DNA of 64,000 nucleotides from Mycobacterium paraffinicum (GTDB lineage: Bacteria; Actinomycetota; Actinomycetes; Mycobacteriales; Mycobacteriaceae). Positions 34,549-42,111 of this stretch are shown in pieces (the stretch's first letter is position 1; each line of letters begins with the position of its first letter). The notes beneath the pieces were generated by a model that was given only the letters and a program-made list of their open reading frames with translations, was not told the origin of the DNA and searched no databases. The position numbers and the translations under genes were made by a program. The stretch is from contig NZ_MPNT01000022.1 in NCBI RefSeq assembly GCF_001907675.1, forward strand, positions 1 through 64,000, given 5' to 3'.

Positions 34549-35283
34549 GTGGCGGCAGGCAAGACGGCGGTTCCGTCGCTGATGCGGATGGCGTCGCACC
34601 CGGTGCGCTGGGCGCTGCTGACCGAACTGGCGGGCAGCGATCTGCGGGTGCGGGAATTGGCCGCCGCCGTGGACGAGCCGCAAAATCTGATCTCGTACCA
34701 TTTGCGGCTGCTGCGCTCGGCCGGCCTCGTCGACGCGCGGCGCAGCAGTTTCGATGGCCGCGACACCTACTACCGGCTGAACCTGACCGGGTGCGCCGGG
34801 GCGTTCCGCGAGGCGGCCGCCGCGTTGCATCCGGCGCTGGCGCCGGCCCCCGCCACCAAACCGACGGTGCGCTCGGTGCTGTTCTTGTGTTCGGGTAACA
34901 GCGCGCGCTCGCCCATGGCGGAGGCGTTGCTTCGGCGACGGGGGCATGGCCGCATCCGGGCCGCCAGCGCAGGCAGCCATCCCAAACCGCACCTGCACCG
35001 CAACGCGATCCGGATCATGCGCGAGCGGTACGGGATCGACCTCGATGCGCAGCGGCCGCAGCCGTTGACCGCGGTGGCGCGGCGCCGCTTCGACTACGTG
35101 ATCACGCTGTGCGACAGGGTGCGCGAGTACGCGCGCGAACACGGCGTCACCACCACGACGCACTGGAGCCTGCCCGACCCGTCGGGAGCTGGGTATCCCG
35201 AATTCGGGCGGGTGGCAAGCGAATTGGACGACCGCATCGACTTCCTGCTGCCCGTCCTCGACGCCCACCCGCGGGGACGATGA
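34549..35283 (+). CDS. ArsR-ArsC fusion: winged-helix regulator joined to LMW phosphatase/arsenate reductase
   Basis: A 244-residue two-domain protein. Residues about 1-90 are an ArsR-type winged helix (recognition helix QNLISYHLRLLRSAGLV). They lack the CVC metalloid site, having only one cysteine (LTGCAGAF). Residues 105-244 are a low-molecular-weight phosphatase/arsenate reductase domain with the P-loop CSGNSARSP from Cys114 to Arg120 and a late LPDPSGAG acid loop. It probably starts leaderless at GTG. One base separates its stop from the multicopper oxidase start, so the two form an operon. The domain pairing suggests a regulator that senses or processes its own substrate, or a bifunctional protein. 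Confidence 0.88.
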   Translation: MAAGKTAVPSLMRMASHPVRWALLTELAGSDLRVRELAAAVDEPQNLISYHLRLLRSAGLVDARRSSFDGRDTYYRLNLTGCAGAFREAAAALHPALAPAPATKPTVRSVLFLCSGNSARSPMAEALLRRRGHGRIRAASAGSHPKPHLHRNAIRIMRERYGIDLDAQRPQPLTAVARRRFDYVITLCDRVREYAREHGVTTTTHWSLPDPSGAGYPEFGRVASELDDRIDFLLPVLDAHPRGR

Positions 35284-35284
35284 C

Positions 35285-36736
35285 GTGGCGCTGGATCGGC
35301 GTGACTTCTTCAAATGGGGCGGCCTGGCCGCGCTCGCCGCGAGCGGGGGAGCGTGCGCGCGCCCCGCACCGCCCGGTGGAAAGGCCGATTACACGTTGCG
35401 AATCGGCACGGGCGCAGTCGAATTGGCGCCCGGCCGCGTCGTGTCGACGCTGACCTACAACGGGCAGTTTCCCGGACCGCTGCTGCGATTCAAGGAGGGC
35501 CATCCGACAACGGTGGACGTCTTCAACGACACCGATTCCCCCGAGCAGTTGCACTGGCACGGTCAGCGGCTGGGCGTCGACGTCGACGGCGCGGCCGAGG
35601 AGGGAACGCCCTACGTGCCCGCGCACGGCATGCGGCGGGTCTCCTTCGTTCCCGGCCCGGCGGGGTTTCGCTTCTATCACACGCACGTGGTGCCGCGCTC
35701 CGACCTGTCCCGCGGCCAATACACCGGACTGGTCGGCCCGGTCTACATCGAGCCCCGGCAGAACACCGGCGGCTACGACCAAGAAATCTTCTTGACGCTC
35801 AAGGAGTTCGAGCCCTCGTTCAACCGCGGTGGCGACATGGCCAGTGATTTCCTGCCCGGCGGGCAGGAGCCGGAACTGCGGGAGCGGGGCGAATCGGCGA
35901 TGGCGGCCTCGCTTGGCCGCGGCGACCCGCGCGGCTTCGAGGTGAGTTACGGGGCTTTCGCCGTGAACGGCCGCATGCTCGGCCACGGCGATCCGATCCG
36001 CGTGCGAACCGGCGAGAGGGTGCTGCTGCACGTGCTGAACGGCAGCGCCACCGAGACCCGCAGCCTGGCGCTGCCCGGGCACACCTTCACCGTCACCGCG
36101 CTGGACGGCAACCCGGTACCCAATCCAGCCCAGGTGCCCGTGCTGTGGCTCGGCGCCGGTGAACGCGTCTCGGCGCTGGTCGACATGACGAATCCGGGGG
36201 TCTGGGTGCTGGGCGACCTGTCCGACGACGACCGGGGCCACGGCATGGGGACGGTCGTCGAATACGCCGGCCGCGGCGGGGATCCACGGTGGACGGCGCC
36301 GCCGCCGTTCCGATGGGACTATCGGCTGTTCGCGCGCCCCGCGCCCGTCCCGCCGCCCGACCACGCCGTCGAGCTGCTGATCGAGAAGCGCAATGCCGCC
36401 GACAACGGGTTCAACGTCTGGACCTTCAACGGCGCACCGTTTTCGATGGACGATAACCGGCCGGTGCTCGACGTGCGGCGGGGCGAGCATTACCGGCTGC
36501 GCTTCCGCAACGCGAGCGACGACCTGCACCCGATGCACCTGCACCGGCACACCTTCGAAATCACCCAATTCGCCGGCACGCCAACGGCCGGCGTCCGCAA
36601 GGACGTCGCGATGCTGGGCGGCTACCAGAGCATGGACGTCGACTTCGTCGCCGATCAGCCCGGCCTGTCGCTGCTGCATTGCCACCAGCAGATCCACATG
36701 GACTACGGGCTCATGCTGCTGCTCAACAGCGCCTGA
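35285..36736 (+). CDS. Tat-exported multicopper oxidase
   Basis: A 483-residue laccase-like oxidase with a twin-arginine signal (DRRDFFKWGG) ending near a cysteine (GGACARP) that could be lipidated, so it acts outside the membrane. All four copper motifs are present: HWH at 90-92, HTH at 132-134, HPMHLH from 415, and HCHQQIH at 465-471. The axial position four residues after His471 is Leu476, with Met477 next. M. tuberculosis MmcO (Rv0846c) is a relative that oxidises Cu(I). Here the gene directly follows an ArsR-ArsC fusion, so the substrate or inducer may be a metalloid. Confidence 0.9.
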   Translation: MALDRRDFFKWGGLAALAASGGACARPAPPGGKADYTLRIGTGAVELAPGRVVSTLTYNGQFPGPLLRFKEGHPTTVDVFNDTDSPEQLHWHGQRLGVDVDGAAEEGTPYVPAHGMRRVSFVPGPAGFRFYHTHVVPRSDLSRGQYTGLVGPVYIEPRQNTGGYDQEIFLTLKEFEPSFNRGGDMASDFLPGGQEPELRERGESAMAASLGRGDPRGFEVSYGAFAVNGRMLGHGDPIRVRTGERVLLHVLNGSATETRSLALPGHTFTVTALDGNPVPNPAQVPVLWLGAGERVSALVDMTNPGVWVLGDLSDDDRGHGMGTVVEYAGRGGDPRWTAPPPFRWDYRLFARPAPVPPPDHAVELLIEKRNAADNGFNVWTFNGAPFSMDDNRPVLDVRRGEHYRLRFRNASDDLHPMHLHRHTFEITQFAGTPTAGVRKDVAMLGGYQSMDVDFVADQPGLSLLHCHQQIHMDYGLMLLLNSA

Positions 36737-36748
36737 CGCGGCGGCTTC

Positions 36749-37873
36749 CTACCCCAGCGGATTGTTCTCCCGCACACCGCGATACATGCCCCACCGCACG
36801 ATCCACGGCATCACCACTTTGTCGACCGACCACATCGGGAATCGGAACGCGTGACCGGTGGGCAGAAAAACCTCCAGCCCGTCCGGTTGGACCCCCACCA
36901 GCGAACCCCACCGCCGCGCCGGCGCCCGGTAGCTCCGCGGCCGGCCGCCACCAAGCTCGGCCCGGACGTTGCGGGCCACCAGCGCGTCGCCGCGGTTGCG
37001 GGCCGAGCTGCGCAGCGGATCGGTCGCCGCGACGTCACCCACCGCGAATACGCCGCGCTGTCCGGGCACCCGCAACTCCGGCGTCACCCGCACGAACCCG
37101 CGTTCGTCGAGCAGCTCCGGCGGCAACCAATCGGTGTTGGGCCGCACCCGGCCGATCGCCCACAGCACGGCGTCGGCCGACGCCGGGGCTTGCCCGGTGC
37201 TCCAGCGCACCGGCTCGCCGGTGATCTCGTCGCCCGTGAATCCGTCGGGCAGCACGGCACGGTGGCCCGGGTGGATGCCCACGCCCAGGCCGGTGAGTCG
37301 CCGCCGAATCCGGTCCCAACTTCGTGGGTGGTACTCGGTCAGGGCGCGCGGTCCGGGGAAGTACAGGTCGACCCGCTTGCCCGGCCAGGTGGTGGCCAGG
37401 TTCAGCGCGCTGCTGACCGCGGCCGCGCCGCCGCCCACGACGATGACCGAGTCGGCGGCCGCCAGCCGGCCGTGTGCCGCGCGCAGCTCCGCGCCGACCT
37501 CGGCGGCCGACTGCAGCGTTGGCCGGCGCCAAAAGCCGTTGCTGACCCCGGTCGAGATGACCAGCGCGTCAAACTCCTCGGCGAGTGTCGTGCCGTCGGC
37601 GCGTTTGCCCAGCACGGCGCGGGCGTCCAGGTCCAGGCCGGTCAACCGGGCCTGCACCGTGCGCACCCGGTCCAGGCGCCGGAACCTGTCGAACGGAATC
37701 CAGTAGTCGCGGGCCCAATCGTCCGGACGCGACAGCCGAACGCCGAGTTCCTGACCGCTGACCAGCGCGGGCTTGACGGAAATGCCGACGACGTCGGCGT
37801 GCGCGGACAGCCGGATCGCGGCCAACACACCGGCGTCTCCGAGGCCGGCAATGACGACACGCTTGCGGTTCAT
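36749..37873 (-). CDS. NDH-2-like FAD/NAD(P)-dependent oxidoreductase
   Basis: A 374-residue pyridine nucleotide-disulfide family flavoprotein. It has two dinucleotide folds: VVIAGLGDAGVLAAIRLS at the N-terminus for FAD and VIVVGGGAAAVSSALNLA near residue 150 for NAD(P)H. VFAVGDVAATDP is the second FAD motif. No redox-active CxxC is visible, which argues for NADH:quinone oxidoreductase or ferredoxin-reductase-like chemistry rather than a disulfide reductase. The ATG at 37873 follows AGGA at 7 nt. It converges on the multicopper oxidase (12 bp gap). Confidence 0.8.
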   Translation of the reverse strand: MNRKRVVIAGLGDAGVLAAIRLSAHADVVGISVKPALVSGQELGVRLSRPDDWARDYWIPFDRFRRLDRVRTVQARLTGLDLDARAVLGKRADGTTLAEEFDALVISTGVSNGFWRRPTLQSAAEVGAELRAAHGRLAAADSVIVVGGGAAAVSSALNLATTWPGKRVDLYFPGPRALTEYHPRSWDRIRRRLTGLGVGIHPGHRAVLPDGFTGDEITGEPVRWSTGQAPASADAVLWAIGRVRPNTDWLPPELLDERGFVRVTPELRVPGQRGVFAVGDVAATDPLRSSARNRGDALVARNVRAELGGGRPRSYRAPARRWGSLVGVQPDGLEVFLPTGHAFRFPMWSVDKVVMPWIVRWGMYRGVRENNPLG

Positions 37874-37941
37874 GTCGCTATCCTGCCTGGCATGGAATTC
37901 GGGCCCGTCCACTGACCGATCGATTGCCAGGAGCACGTCCC

Positions 37942-38835
37942 TTGGTCGCCTCGCCCCACAGCGATCGCATCGACCGCGTCGCGGAACTGCAGCGGTCGAT
38001 GCACCCCCGCGCGCGTGCCGCCCTGCACGCGGCCGTGCGCGCGTCGGCTGCCCGCCCGGACGCCGCCCGGCGGGCCGCCAGGGACTTCGAAAAGCCGTCC
38101 CTCGGGGCGGCCGTGCTCGCGGAAGTCCGGTGGGCGTTCACCGCGCCCCGCACCTGGTTGATGGGTGTGGTCGCCAACGTGATCTTCGCCGCGGCGTGGC
38201 TGCTGGTGCAGCCGCTGACGACCGGCCGCCACCACACCGATTGGGTGATCCTGGTCGGCACGTACTTCTCGTCGTGGGTGCTGGCCGACGTCACCACCAC
38301 CAACCTGTTCGGCGCAGACCATTACCGCGTGCTGGCGGGCCTGTCCGGCGGCGTGCCGTTCTGGCGGATCCTGCTGATCAAAAACCTCGCCCTGCTTGCC
38401 ATCGTCGGGCTGCCCACCTTGCTGGCGGCGATGGTGTTGACGTTGTGGTTGGAGACGCCGGGGCGGCTGGGGATCACGATTCCCACGGTCGCGGTGCCTA
38501 TCGTGTCCTGGCTGGGGGTGGGCAACCTGGTCTCGGTGCTGCACCCCGTCAGCGTCGAGCCGCTGATCCGGCGCTGGCGCCAACGCGGCGACCGGCGCCG
38601 CATTAGCAGCTGGCTGGCGGTCCTGACCCTGCCGTACGCGCTGTACTACGTCGCCGACCCGATGAACGGGGTTGAGCAAAAGGTGCTGTGGACGAAGGTG
38701 CCCGCGATGATCTGGCCGGTGTTCGGGCGCGACACCAAGAGCTTCGTGCACCTGGCGATCGCCGTGGCCGTCTGGGTCGTCGGCACCGCCGCCGCGGTGC
38801 TGTGGGTGCGCAAGCGCGGGTTGACGATCAGGTGA
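37942..38835 (+). CDS. Multi-pass membrane protein, possibly ABC-2 permease-like
   Basis: A 297-residue protein with an N-terminal soluble part of about 70 residues and roughly six membrane spans (for example MGVVANVIFAAAWLLV, WVILVGTYFSSWVLA and the closing HLAIAVAVWVVGTAAAVLWV). Overall layout recalls ABC-2 type permeases, but there is no adjacent ATPase and no diagnostic motif, so the assignment is weak. The TTG at 37942 is chosen because AGGAG lies 8 nt before it; an in-frame TTG at 37924 would overlap that site. It is divergent from the flavoprotein gene. Confidence 0.65.
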   Translation: MVASPHSDRIDRVAELQRSMHPRARAALHAAVRASAARPDAARRAARDFEKPSLGAAVLAEVRWAFTAPRTWLMGVVANVIFAAAWLLVQPLTTGRHHTDWVILVGTYFSSWVLADVTTTNLFGADHYRVLAGLSGGVPFWRILLIKNLALLAIVGLPTLLAAMVLTLWLETPGRLGITIPTVAVPIVSWLGVGNLVSVLHPVSVEPLIRRWRQRGDRRRISSWLAVLTLPYALYYVADPMNGVEQKVLWTKVPAMIWPVFGRDTKSFVHLAIAVAVWVVGTAAAVLWVRKRGLTIR

Positions 38836-38848
38836 TCGGTCGGGAATT

Positions 38849-40561
38849 TCACGCGGGCGACTCGGTCGCGAGCGCGTCGCGGGCCGCGATGTAGCCGTAC
38901 ACCAGCCCCTGCGCGATCGTGGCGCCCGCGCCGGGGTAGGTGGTGCCGAACGCGTTGGCGGCGGCATTGCCGATCGCGTACAGCCCCCGGATCGCGGTCC
39001 CGTCCTCGCGCAGCACCCGCGCGCGTTCGTCGGCCGTCAGCCCACCGCAGGTGCCCAGGTCGCTGAGCACCATCTTGACCGCATAGAACGGGCCGCGCCG
39101 CAGCGGGCGCAGGTTGGGGTTCGGCGCGACGGTGGGGTCGCCGTAGTACCGGTCGTAGGCGCTGCGGCCCCGGCCGAAGTCGGAATCCTGCCCGGCCGAA
39201 GCGTTTTCGTTGAACCGGGTCATCGTCGCGACGAACTCCGCGGGCGGGACACCGATGCGCGCGGCCAGCTCGGCGAAGTCGTCGGCGCGCGCCGCGATGC
39301 CCGCGTCGTACCAGGACCGCGGGATCCGCATGCGCGGAAACAGTTCGGCGCTGAACACGTAGCTGTTGCGGTACTGCTGGTCGAAGACGATCCACATCGC
39401 CTCGACCGGGCTGCCCGACCGCTCCAGCCCCAGTAGTCGTTGGCCGAACGACATGTAGTCCGACGACTCGTTGGCGAACCGGCGGCCGTTCTGATCGACG
39501 ATCAGGCAGCCCGGCAGCGACCGTTCGGCCAGCATCACCCCGGGCGGCTTGCCGGGCAGCGGCGCGACGGCGGGGAACCACCACGCCTGATCCATCAGAT
39601 CGATCCCGGCCCCGAGCTCCTGCGCGGCGCGGATGCCCTCGCCGGTGTTGGTCTCGGCGCCCAGGCTGAGGTTGGCGCCCAGCGATTCGGTCTGGAATTT
39701 CCACCGCATCTCCATGCTGTGGTCGAAACCTCCGGTGGCCAGCACCACGCCGCGCCGCGCCGCGATCGTCACCTCGCGGCCCCGGTGGGCGACGACCGCG
39801 CCGGTCACGCGGTCGGGGTCGCCGGTGAGGCGCAGCAGTGTGGTGTCGGTCCAGACCGGGATGCCGGCGCGCAGCACGCCGGCGAACATGCCGGCCGTCA
39901 GCCCCTGGCCGCCCGCCGCGTAGCGGCGGCCCAGCAGCCGCCCGCCGAGCCCCTGCGCCACCCGCTTGGCGAACGTCGGGACGCCGCGGCGCGGTACCCG
40001 TGCGACCAGATTCATCCAGCGGTAGTCGGCGCCGGTCGTCGGTATCGACACGGCGGCCTCCAGGATGCTGGGCCGCAACCGCGTGCGGTATTCGCCGAGG
40101 ATCGAGGTGTTCAGCGGGTGGCATTCGCAGGTGCGACCCGCGGCGCTGCCGCCCGGCTCCTCGGGGTGGTAGTCGGAGTAGTCGCGGGCCCAGAACAGGC
40201 GCAGCGGCGTAGTGCGGCGCAGCATCCCGACCGTGTCGGACACGTGCGCGAGGAACGCCGCGGAGCGTTGCCCGGGCGCCGAGCCGGCGACCACCGCGTC
40301 CAGGTAGGCGCCCGCGCGCTCGGCGGTGTCGTCGGCGCCGGCCTCGCGCAGCACGGGGCATGCGGGTAGCCAGAGCGCACCGCCGGAACGGGCGGTCGAC
40401 CCGCCCACGTACCGCGACTTCTCCACCATCAGGACCGACAGCCCGCCCTCGTGCGCGGCCAGCGCGGCGGCCATGCCGGTACCCGAGCCGATCACCAGCA
40501 GGTCGACGCTCGTATCGGTGACCGGAAGCCCCGCCGGGATGGTCGCGCTGTCCGGGCTCAC
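38849..40561 (-). CDS. KstD-like FAD-dependent 3-ketosteroid dehydrogenase
   Basis: A 570-residue flavoprotein of the 3-ketosteroid delta-1-dehydrogenase/fumarate reductase family. It has VIGSGTGMAAALAAHEGG (FAD fold), EKSRYVGGSTARSGG, VLATGGFDHS, and the C-terminal GPFYAVKMVLSDLGTCGGL segment, where the tyrosine and glycines match KstD catalytic positions. GNAAANAFGTTYPGAGATI closes the FAD site. It is divergent from a KshA-like oxygenase, and these two activities together open steroid ring B. The GTG start has a TANNNT box 7 nt upstream and no ribosome binding site. Confidence 0.85.
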   Translation of the reverse strand: MSPDSATIPAGLPVTDTSVDLLVIGSGTGMAAALAAHEGGLSVLMVEKSRYVGGSTARSGGALWLPACPVLREAGADDTAERAGAYLDAVVAGSAPGQRSAAFLAHVSDTVGMLRRTTPLRLFWARDYSDYHPEEPGGSAAGRTCECHPLNTSILGEYRTRLRPSILEAAVSIPTTGADYRWMNLVARVPRRGVPTFAKRVAQGLGGRLLGRRYAAGGQGLTAGMFAGVLRAGIPVWTDTTLLRLTGDPDRVTGAVVAHRGREVTIAARRGVVLATGGFDHSMEMRWKFQTESLGANLSLGAETNTGEGIRAAQELGAGIDLMDQAWWFPAVAPLPGKPPGVMLAERSLPGCLIVDQNGRRFANESSDYMSFGQRLLGLERSGSPVEAMWIVFDQQYRNSYVFSAELFPRMRIPRSWYDAGIAARADDFAELAARIGVPPAEFVATMTRFNENASAGQDSDFGRGRSAYDRYYGDPTVAPNPNLRPLRRGPFYAVKMVLSDLGTCGGLTADERARVLREDGTAIRGLYAIGNAAANAFGTTYPGAGATIAQGLVYGYIAARDALATESPA

Positions 40562-40574
40562 GGTGAGAACGGTA
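40559..40574 (-). promoter_or_regulatory. Candidate leaderless promoter of the KstD-like gene
   Basis: Read on the minus strand, TACCGT (40574-40569) matches TANNNT and is separated by seven bases from the GTG start (40561-40559). No Shine-Dalgarno precedes the GTG. The spacing equals that of the amidotransferase and ArsR-ArsC promoters. Confidence 0.45.
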
Positions 40575-40645
40575 TGCCGGGCGGGGTGGCAGAGGAAGAG
40601 GGTGAAACAAGCCGCCGCGCAAAGCGGGCCGCAGGAGTTAAATCA

Positions 40646-41794
40646 ATGCCTATGGCGTCACAGTCGGAAGCCGACGAAATTCGGCTCATCGAAGCCCAGC
40701 CCGCACCGTCCCGGTTCGCCCGCGGCTGGCACTGCCTGGGCCTGATTCGGGACTTCGGTGACGGCAAGCCGCACGCGATCAACGCCTTCGGCCAAAAGCT
40801 CGTCGCCTTCCGCGGCGAGGACGGCAACATCAGCGTGCTCGACGGTTACTGCCGGCACATGGGCGGTGACCTGTCGCAGGGCGAGGTCAAGGGCGACGAG
40901 ATCGCCTGCCCGTTCCACGACTGGCGTTGGGGCGGCGACGGCCGATGCAAGCAGGTGCCCTACGCGCGGCGCACCCCCCGGCTTGCCCGCACGCGGGCCT
41001 GGACCACCCTGCAACAGGACGGCATGTTGTTCCTGTGGAACGACCCCGAGGGCAATCCGCCGCCGCCCGAGGTCACCATCCCGCGCATCGAGGGCGCGAC
41101 GAGCGACGACTGGACCGACTGGCACTGGTACACCACGGTGGTGGGCAGCAATTGCCGCGAGATCATCGACAACGTCGTGGACATGGCGCACTTCTTCTAC
41201 ATCCACGGCTCGCTGCCGACCTATTTCAAGAACATCTTCGAAGGCCACGTGGCGACGCAGTACATGAACGGGGAGGGCCGACCCGACCTCGGCGGCACGG
41301 TGGGCGCCGAGATGCTCGGCACGACCTCGGTCGCGTCCTACTACGGCCCGTCTTTCATGATCGACGACCTGACCTACCACTACCGGACCGGTGACGCCAA
41401 ATCGATCCTGATCAATTGCCATTACCCGATCGACGCGAATTCCTTTGTGCTGCAATACGGCATCATCGTGAAGAAGTCGGAGGCGATGCCCGCCGACCAG
41501 GCGATCCAGACCGCGATCAAACTCGGCGACTACATCAAGCTGGGGTTCGAACAGGACGTGCAGATCTGGCGGCACAAGGCGCGCATCGACAATCCGCTGC
41601 TGGTCGAGGAGGACGGCCCGGTCTACCAGCTCCGTCGCTGGTACCAGCAGTTCTACGTCGATGCCGCCGACGTGACGCCAGACATGGTGGACCGCTTTGA
41701 ATTTGAGCTCGACACCACCCGGCCATACGAGGCGTGGATGAAAGAGGTCGAAGACAACATGGCGGCCCAGCCGGCCGCCGGGCCGGCGCTATGA
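40646..41794 (+). CDS. KshA-like Rieske oxygenase (3-ketosteroid 9-alpha-hydroxylase family)
   Basis: A 382-residue oxygenase, close in length to M. tuberculosis KshA (386). The Rieske [2Fe-2S] ligands are C69-x-H71 (YCRHMGG) and C88-x2-H91 (CPFHDW). The mononuclear iron site is DNVVDMAHFFYIHGS with histidines near 183 and 188, and an aspartate in FEQDVQIW near 306. GFARGWH-type N-terminal residues (RFARGWHCLG) also match KshA. AGGAG lies 8 nt before the ATG at 40646. No KshB-type reductase gene is in the window, so electrons must come from elsewhere. The canonical kshA is normally in the cholesterol regulon, so this is probably a paralogue. Confidence 0.87.
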   Translation: MPMASQSEADEIRLIEAQPAPSRFARGWHCLGLIRDFGDGKPHAINAFGQKLVAFRGEDGNISVLDGYCRHMGGDLSQGEVKGDEIACPFHDWRWGGDGRCKQVPYARRTPRLARTRAWTTLQQDGMLFLWNDPEGNPPPPEVTIPRIEGATSDDWTDWHWYTTVVGSNCREIIDNVVDMAHFFYIHGSLPTYFKNIFEGHVATQYMNGEGRPDLGGTVGAEMLGTTSVASYYGPSFMIDDLTYHYRTGDAKSILINCHYPIDANSFVLQYGIIVKKSEAMPADQAIQTAIKLGDYIKLGFEQDVQIWRHKARIDNPLLVEEDGPVYQLRRWYQQFYVDAADVTPDMVDRFEFELDTTRPYEAWMKEVEDNMAAQPAAGPAL

Positions 41795-42111
41795 CGTTGG
41801 ATTCGTCCGTCAGGGCGGACAACCGGCTCGACCAGATGCCCATGGTGCCCGTGGCGTGCCGCGACTGCGGCGCGCGGGTGCTGGCGCGCAAGAGCAGCTG
41901 GAACCAGACCAGCGTGCAGTGGAACGCCGACGCGACGGCCCGGTGCGTCGAGTTCGCCGAGGCGCGCGAGATCTCCGCGCACGCCGGCCGGGGTGTGTTC
42001 CTGGTGTGCTCGGCGCTGAGCGAGTCGATCCTGGACGCGGTGCGAGCGGGCGCGTTGTCGATCGTGGAGGAGGCGGTGGCGGACGCCCCCGGGCTCACGG
42101 GCGGTCGCTGA
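41791..42111 (+). CDS. Small cysteine-containing protein coupled to the KshA-like oxygenase
   Basis: A 106-residue protein whose ATG overlaps the oxygenase stop (ATGA), so the two are translationally coupled. It has a CxxC pair (VACRDCGARVLA), a WNQTSVQW segment and two later cysteines (ARCVEF, LVCSAL). The pattern could bind zinc or an iron-sulfur centre. I do not recognise the family. The coupling suggests an accessory or electron-transfer role for the oxygenase. Its 3' end overlaps the convergent CtpI-like gene by 17 bp. Confidence 0.7.
   Translation: MTLDSSVRADNRLDQMPMVPVACRDCGARVLARKSSWNQTSVQWNADATARCVEFAEAREISAHAGRGVFLVCSALSESILDAVRAGALSIVEEAVADAPGLTGGR

Noticed and set aside
34549..34560. 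Later ATG start for the ArsR-ArsC fusion
   Set aside because: The GTG at 34549 sits seven bases after a TANNNT box and keeps the full first helix; later in-frame ATGs would cut into the winged-helix domain.
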